DNA from: Andalucia godoyi
Taxonomy: Eukaryota > Discoba > Jakobea > Jakobida > Andaluciidae
Reading direction: 5' to 3'
Assembly: GCA_009859145.1 (NCBI GenBank)
Contig: VRVR01000033.1
Span: forward strand, 62,001-126,000
DNA length: 64,000 nucleotides
Shown: positions 59,907 to 64,000 of the stretch, in pieces
Layout of the letters: every line of letters starts with the position of its first letter
How positions within the stretch are numbered: position 1 is the stretch's first letter
Program-made: the position numbers and the translations under genes
The notes under the pieces: model-generated
What the model was told of the DNA's origin: nothing
What the model saw: the letters and a program-made list of their open reading frames with translations, nothing else
Databases searched by the model: none

Positions 59907-61268
59907 TCAGGGGTTGGGTTCCTGAGCCAAATCAGGGGCGTCACCGACATTGAAGAGATAGATGTGCGCCAGAAGTTGCGGAAGCGCAAGGCCTCGCAGC
60001 GATTCCAAGTTCAGCTGCAAACGCTGAGGCCTTTGGTGCACAGAAGACACGTACCGGTATTGATAATCGTCGCGTAAACAAGGAAGCTGCTTGCAGTCGT
60101 CCTTGTACTTTTCAAGAAGATCCCAGGGCAGTGGCTCCGAGCTCCCTGCCGACGCTTCTTTTTTGAAAGACTCGACAACGGTGCCATCCAACGAAAACGA
60201 TGGGAGGAACGCATCGTTGGATAATGTGAACGAACGGGTCAAGAGCAGCTCTGTTTGCGAAACGAACTGCAGCATCAACGAGCCTTCGTCCAGCAACAAG
60301 CACATCTCGTTTGCAATGCATTGGCTAACAAAACTCTTGCTCGCGTCGCTGTCTAGAGACAGTAAGCATGCATGGACAGCACCATCGGAACGTCTTGCCA
60401 ATTGTGAGGCCATGTTGGTTGCTGAATTGGCAGTAGTAGCGGTGGTGGCCGTGGCGGCCTTCATCGTCGTCGTTGTTGTTGTTGTTGTTGTTGTTCCCGG
60501 AAGAATCTGAATGCTGGAAACAGGAACGACGTTCGACAACCCCATTTGTGCAGTTCCAAGGTGTGTAAAAGAGCTTGCTACAAAGCGTATTGCGCACCTG
60601 TCTTTAACCTCGATCTCGTAGATCGACAAACTGAAAAACCGATAAAAAACATCGTCCAACAGCGACATGCGATTCGAAGGAATCTCATCCAATCGTTCCG
60701 TGATCCAGACGGTGTCTCCGCCGTCCGTGTTCGTAATCTTGCGCGCGGGGAAGAACCTGGTGCTGTGCAAAGAACCCAGCATGGAAAGCTGAACTGTGTG
60801 AACATCGATTTGCAATCGGTGGGGTAACCTCGGATCGTGGTAGTCTTTGCAACTGAACAACCGCAAAGGCTCTGTGGGTCCCTGCAGAATCAGCAGTGAT
60901 ACCTTTGTTTGCATCTTCTTCGATTGCGCTGAGGTGAAGTGCCTGTGTAATTCTGTACAAACAAGCCGTTCGACATTGCATGTCGTTTCCTGTGCGGAAC
61001 AGGACGATTCCTCCAATGCGTTTGTGTAGGAATCCGCTATCATTTCTGCTATTTGTTCCGCAAACAGCAAAGTGTGCAGCAAACTCGGCGACGAGCCGCT
61101 CAACACGTACAAACATTTGCTTTGCGCTGCTGTCGATGACGCTGCCACACCCGCAATGGAGAACATCTTGTCCAAATACGGACCAAACGGCGAGTGAAAG
61201 CAGCGCTCAAACAGCGACACGAATTGCAAATCGACCACCAGTATCAATACCAATTGGTCCACTCTCAT
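59907..61268 (-). CDS. Protein of unknown function, 453 aa
   Basis: The open frame begins with TTG at 61322; the first minus-strand ATG is 61268 (MRVDQLVLILVVDLQFVSLF). The N-terminal strand LVLILVVDLQ followed by a helix recalls the start of von Willebrand A-like or Rossmann-like folds, as in TFIIH p34 and Integrator subunits, but no metal-site DxSxS motif is present. Residues of about 265-285 hold a Thr run (encoded by GTT on the plus strand). The C-terminal 120 residues look globular (KYKDDCKQLPCLRDDYQYRY). There are no membrane helices. I cannot name the family. Its start is 344 bases from the start of the divergent AsnRS gene. Confidence 0.62.
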   Translation of the reverse strand: MRVDQLVLILVVDLQFVSLFERCFHSPFGPYLDKMFSIAGVAASSTAAQSKCLYVLSGSSPSLLHTLLFAEQIAEMIADSYTNALEESSCSAQETTCNVERLVCTELHRHFTSAQSKKMQTKVSLLILQGPTEPLRLFSCKDYHDPRLPHRLQIDVHTVQLSMLGSLHSTRFFPARKITNTDGGDTVWITERLDEIPSNRMSLLDDVFYRFFSLSIYEIEVKDRCAIRFVASSFTHLGTAQMGLSNVVPVSSIQILPGTTTTTTTTTTMKAATATTATTANSATNMASQLARRSDGAVHACLLSLDSDASKSFVSQCIANEMCLLLDEGSLMLQFVSQTELLLTRSFTLSNDAFLPSFSLDGTVVESFKKEASAGSSEPLPWDLLEKYKDDCKQLPCLRDDYQYRYVSSVHQRPQRLQLNLESLRGLALPQLLAHIYLFNVGDAPDLAQEPNP

Positions 61269-61612
61269 CCTTTTTTCCCCTCCTTCCCCCACCGCCTGCG
61301 TATCCTCTGCCCCGTCCCCCAATTCTCCCTACGTGTCTATGTAACGGCATGCGCCTCCACCACGTACCCGTTAGAACTGCACTCCGCACTCCGCACTCCG
61401 CAGTCTGCAAGCTGCAACGCTTTTTTCTTTGGATAGCAGTAGCGCACAGGCAGCACAGTGCTTGAAGACTACAGTACATTTCGCGTTGGGATCTACAGCA
61501 AACTGCATGGTGCACGGTGCACAACAAGCAAAGTTTTATTCTTTTGGCCTGAGTGCTCGTTTCGTCTGCCGCATTTTCAGAGTTTGCCGATGGAGGAGGA
61601 CCGAGTGTGAAA
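61269..61612. other. Divergent spacer, shared promoter region
   Basis: Contains a triple CTCCGCA-type tandem at about 61379-61402 and a possible acceptor (ATTTTCAG) 33 bases before the AsnRS ATG. No gene was seen. Confidence 0.45.
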
Positions 61613-62908
61613 ATGGTTCGTGTAGTAGAGTTGAGAAAGGCAGCGGCGATAGGAACGAAATGCACTGTGTCAGGGTGGGTTAAGTCGATGCGGTCTCAAA
61701 AGACGCATGCATTTCTCGAGTTGAACGACGGGTCCTCGCAATCGAGTTTGCAAGTGATCTTGTCACCTTTGCAGTCTGCACAGATGCTTCCGTCCGGAAC
61801 GTGTGTCGAGGTAACGGGATCCGTAGTCAAGTCAAAAGGTGGTAACCAAGAGACCGAAATGAGCTGCGATGATATCCGTGTCATTGGACCGTGCTCGGAT
61901 GCCGCGTATCCGCTGCAAAAGAAGGCACACACGCTTGAATTTCTACGAGAAGTCCCTCACTTGAGATCGCGGTCAAACACGATCGGCGGCATGCTCAGAA
62001 TTCGCAATGCTGCAATGATGGGGCTGCATGGGTTCTACCAGAATGAAGGATTTGTGCTTGTTTCGACTCCCATTCTGACCTCGTCTGACTGCGAGGGCGC
62101 AGGAGAAGCGTTCGAGGTTTCCAAATCGGCTGAGTTTTTCGGTGGGAAAACTGCATTTTTGACTGTATCGGGGCAGCTCCAGGCCGAGGCGTTTGCTCTA
62201 AGCCACTCAAAGGTCTACACATTCGGCCCAACATTTCGCGCGGAAAACTCCCAAACCAGCAGACACTTGGCAGAGTTTTGGATGTGCGAGCCTGAGATGT
62301 GTTTCGTTGGGCTCCCTGAATTGATTGAAAATGCAGAGCAGGCGATCAAGTGCGCTGCAAGAAGGGTTTTCGAGTCTTGCTCGGAAGATGTTGAGTTCTT
62401 TGAGAAGCGATATGGCCTGCAAAAAGTCGATTTACAAGCTCCCTGGAAGCGCATTTCGTACGATGATGCGATTGTGGCTCTTCAGAAATCGGGAACTTCC
62501 TTTGAAAAAGAAGTCAAGTTTGGAATGGATCTGGGTTCGGAACATGAAAAATGGCTCGCGGAAGTGTACGCGGACCAGCAACCGATCTTCTTGTTCGGGT
62601 TTCCGCGCGAGCTGAAGCCATTTTACGTCAAGGAGCGCGACTCCTTTGACCTTTTGGTTCCGAAAATTGGAGAGCTGATTGGAGGCTCTGTTCGCGAAGA
62701 GCGATTCGATATCTTGCGAATGGAGCTCGAGGCGCGGAAGATGCCCCTCCAGCACTATGGATGGTACTTGGACCTCCGGAAGTACGGATCGGCTCCTCAC
62801 GGAGGATACGGCATCGGCTTTGAGCGCCTCGTCAGAATGGTCACCGGTCTCGAGAATATACGAGATGCTGTCCCCATTCCACGTGTCCCCAACTGCCTCC
62901 CCATGTGA
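61613..62908 (+). CDS. Asparaginyl-tRNA synthetase, bacterial/organellar type
   Basis: The frame opens with GTG at 61553; the first ATG is 61613 (MVRVVELRKAAAIGTKCTVS), giving 431 aa. It attaches asparagine to tRNA-Asn. The N-terminal OB-fold anticodon domain has the GWVKSMRSQK strand. The class II core has FRAENSQTSRHLAEFWMCEP (motif 2) and GYGIGFERLVRMVTGLENIR followed by DAVPIPR (motif 3). Length and the HLAEFWM motif match bacterial and organellar AsnRS. Eukaryotic cytosolic enzymes usually carry extra N-terminal sequence. No clear transit peptide is visible from this ATG, so the protein may serve the cytosol, or an upstream exon may supply targeting. Confidence 0.93.
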   Translation: MVRVVELRKAAAIGTKCTVSGWVKSMRSQKTHAFLELNDGSSQSSLQVILSPLQSAQMLPSGTCVEVTGSVVKSKGGNQETEMSCDDIRVIGPCSDAAYPLQKKAHTLEFLREVPHLRSRSNTIGGMLRIRNAAMMGLHGFYQNEGFVLVSTPILTSSDCEGAGEAFEVSKSAEFFGGKTAFLTVSGQLQAEAFALSHSKVYTFGPTFRAENSQTSRHLAEFWMCEPEMCFVGLPELIENAEQAIKCAARRVFESCSEDVEFFEKRYGLQKVDLQAPWKRISYDDAIVALQKSGTSFEKEVKFGMDLGSEHEKWLAEVYADQQPIFLFGFPRELKPFYVKERDSFDLLVPKIGELIGGSVREERFDILRMELEARKMPLQHYGWYLDLRKYGSAPHGGYGIGFERLVRMVTGLENIRDAVPIPRVPNCLPM

Positions 62909-63175
62909 CTTACCGCACGACCGAACAGTAAAACTACGCTGTTCAATTGTTGGTGCTTTTTTTTCTGCATGCGAGCAGGAAATCGAAGGGTCGAAAACGA
63001 TTTTCGTTTGCCTGCGCGCCCCGTCTTTCGGGAGTTGTTTCGTCATTTCAGTTTCTTCATTTATTTCGCATACCGAGCTTGCGTGAGAACAGAATCGATT
63101 ATCAATCTTCTTCTTTTCTGTTTCTGTTTTTTTAGTGAGTAGAGGGTGTTTTAATTTTTTGTTTTTTTAAGTTTC
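62909..63175. other. Spacer, nothing recognised
   Basis: Pyrimidine-rich before the ABCG start (TTCTTCTTTTC, then T runs with TTTAG). No gene was seen. Confidence 0.4.
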
Positions 63176-64000
63176 ATGTCCGACGGGATGCAGCGGGGTT
63201 CGGAAGTCGTTTCAGAGACCGGGAATGTCGACACTTCACAGGAACCGGATGACATAGAAATCGAGGTCATTGAGAACTACGTTCCCAGACCGGTGAAGGA
63301 GCCGATGGGAATATTTTGGGAAGACTTGTCCTACTCGGTCGAGTTCAAAGACCCAAAGACGAAGAAGGTGGCTTCAAAGCAGATTTTAAGAAGTGTTTCT
63401 GGCTGCGCGCTTCCGGGTGAGCTCTTGTTTATTATGGGAGGTTCTGGAGCTGGAAAATCGACTCTCTTGAACGCTGTTGCCTGGAGACTGTTGAACGGAA
63501 CGCTAAAAGGGACTCTAAAAGTGAATGATTACCCGGAAGAAAAATACGCAGATATCGTCAAAAACCATTCTGCATATGTGCTGCAAGCTGATATAATGCT
63601 GGAAACGCTGACACCTCGAGAAGTATTGTCTTTTCAAGCGGAGTTGAAAATGCAAGACTTGGCTCTTGTGGAGGATGTCCTTCACGCTTTGGACCTCGGG
63701 AAATGTGAGGATACGTTGATATCCAAGATTTCGGGAGGACAGAAGAAGCGAGTTTCCATCGCGATGGAATTGCTTGCGAATCCAGCCTTGCTGTTGCTGG
63801 ACGAACCGACGTCGGGGCTGGACTCGTTTACTGCTGTGAAACTGATCCAGTTGCTCAAAAAGATGGCGGTTCTGGACAACCGGACGATCATCTGCACGAT
63901 TCATCAACCCTCCTCGGACATTTTTGCCTTGTTTGACAAGCTGCTCTTGTTGGACGAGGGAGGCGTGGTCTATTTTGGCAAGGCGCAGGAAGTGATCCCG
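63176..64000 (+). CDS. ABCG-family (WBC) half transporter, 5' part, cut by window edge
   Basis: The ATG at 63176 opens a frame that runs off the window; 275 codons are visible. It starts MSDGMQRGSEVVSETGNVDT. The nucleotide-binding domain is complete in order: ILRSVSGCALPGELLFIMGG, Walker A GGSGAGKST (about residue 84), a Q-loop in YVLQADIMLETLTPREVL, signature ISGGQKKRVSIAMELL (about 180-195), Walker B LLLLDEPTSGLD, and the H-loop in IICTIHQPSSDIF. The N-terminal ATPase followed (presumably) by membrane spans beyond the window, with TSGLD and HQPSS, is typical of ABCG half transporters that export lipids or xenobiotics. Substrate unknown. Confidence 0.93.
   Translation, partial: MSDGMQRGSEVVSETGNVDTSQEPDDIEIEVIENYVPRPVKEPMGIFWEDLSYSVEFKDPKTKKVASKQILRSVSGCALPGELLFIMGGSGAGKSTLLNAVAWRLLNGTLKGTLKVNDYPEEKYADIVKNHSAYVLQADIMLETLTPREVLSFQAELKMQDLALVEDVLHALDLGKCEDTLISKISGGQKKRVSIAMELLANPALLLLDEPTSGLDSFTAVKLIQLLKKMAVLDNRTIICTIHQPSSDIFALFDKLLLLDEGGVVYFGKAQEVIP

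Noticed and set aside
1-64000. tRNA genes, CRISPR arrays, prokaryotic operons or a phage
   Set aside because: No tRNA cloverleaf, direct-repeat array or phage gene was found by eye; gene structure and content are eukaryotic.

Overview
The window is nuclear DNA from a compact, intron-poor, flagellate unicellular eukaryote. Most genes are single open frames on both strands, separated by 0.1-1.5 kb of microsatellite-rich spacer. Stops are TAA, TAG and TGA, so the standard code fits. Only one gene, the divergent chaperonin at 8946-10736, clearly has spliceosomal introns (125 and 139 nt, GTATGT/GTATGA donors). A WDR34-type dynein-2 intermediate chain and an EB1 homologue point to a cilium and a dynamic microtubule system. 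Mitochondrial-type leaders (Fe-SOD, acyl-CoA dehydrogenase, a 274-aa protein) point to an aerobic mitochondrion. ATG9 argues against red algae. The lineage cannot be fixed from the sequence alone; a free-living heterotrophic protist, for instance a jakobid-like excavate, is only a guess.

Layout: 0-8 kb holds the 3' end of a fibronectin-III surface receptor, a secreted protein of unknown function, a long repeat-bearing spacer and a Ser-rich putatively N-myristoylated protein. 8-20 kb holds a divergent group II chaperonin, a MOV10/UPF1-class RNA helicase, a RING-H2 E3 ligase, a small membrane protein and the WDR34-like protein. 20-30 kb holds a small bacterial-like protein, a second MGxxPSK Ser-rich protein, a mitochondrial-type protein, a bacterial-type GH13 alpha-glucosidase, a multispanning membrane protein and Fe-SOD. 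30-40 kb holds a GAF/PAS protein, a PLAC8 protein, ATG9, a peptide deformylase, EB1 and an LYR protein. 40-50 kb holds a LisH-DYRK kinase with acidic flanks, an unknown 685-aa protein, a probably abundant Lys/Ala-rich protein and a UXT prefoldin-like protein. 50-64 kb holds a membrane-anchored bZIP factor, a Cys-rich surface protein, an isobutyryl-CoA-type dehydrogenase, a TBC-TLDc protein, an ABC-F ATPase, an unknown protein, an organellar/bacterial-type AsnRS and the start of an ABCG transporter cut by the window edge.

The genes do not form operons; they are ordinary eukaryotic neighbours. Several pairs are divergent and share short spacers that probably hold both promoters (SOD/GAF-PAS, Cys-rich protein/dehydrogenase, 59907 gene/AsnRS). 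I found no tRNA, rRNA, CRISPR or recognisable transposase. Two families of dispersed non-coding repeats were found in the spacers. No clearly new system is assembled here. The best candidates for novelty are the divergent chaperonin, the paired MGxxPSK proteins, the Lys/Ala-rich protein, the dispersed repeats and two bacterial-like genes.

Where the longest open frame began with GTG, CTG or TTG, I moved the start to the first in-frame ATG and say so.
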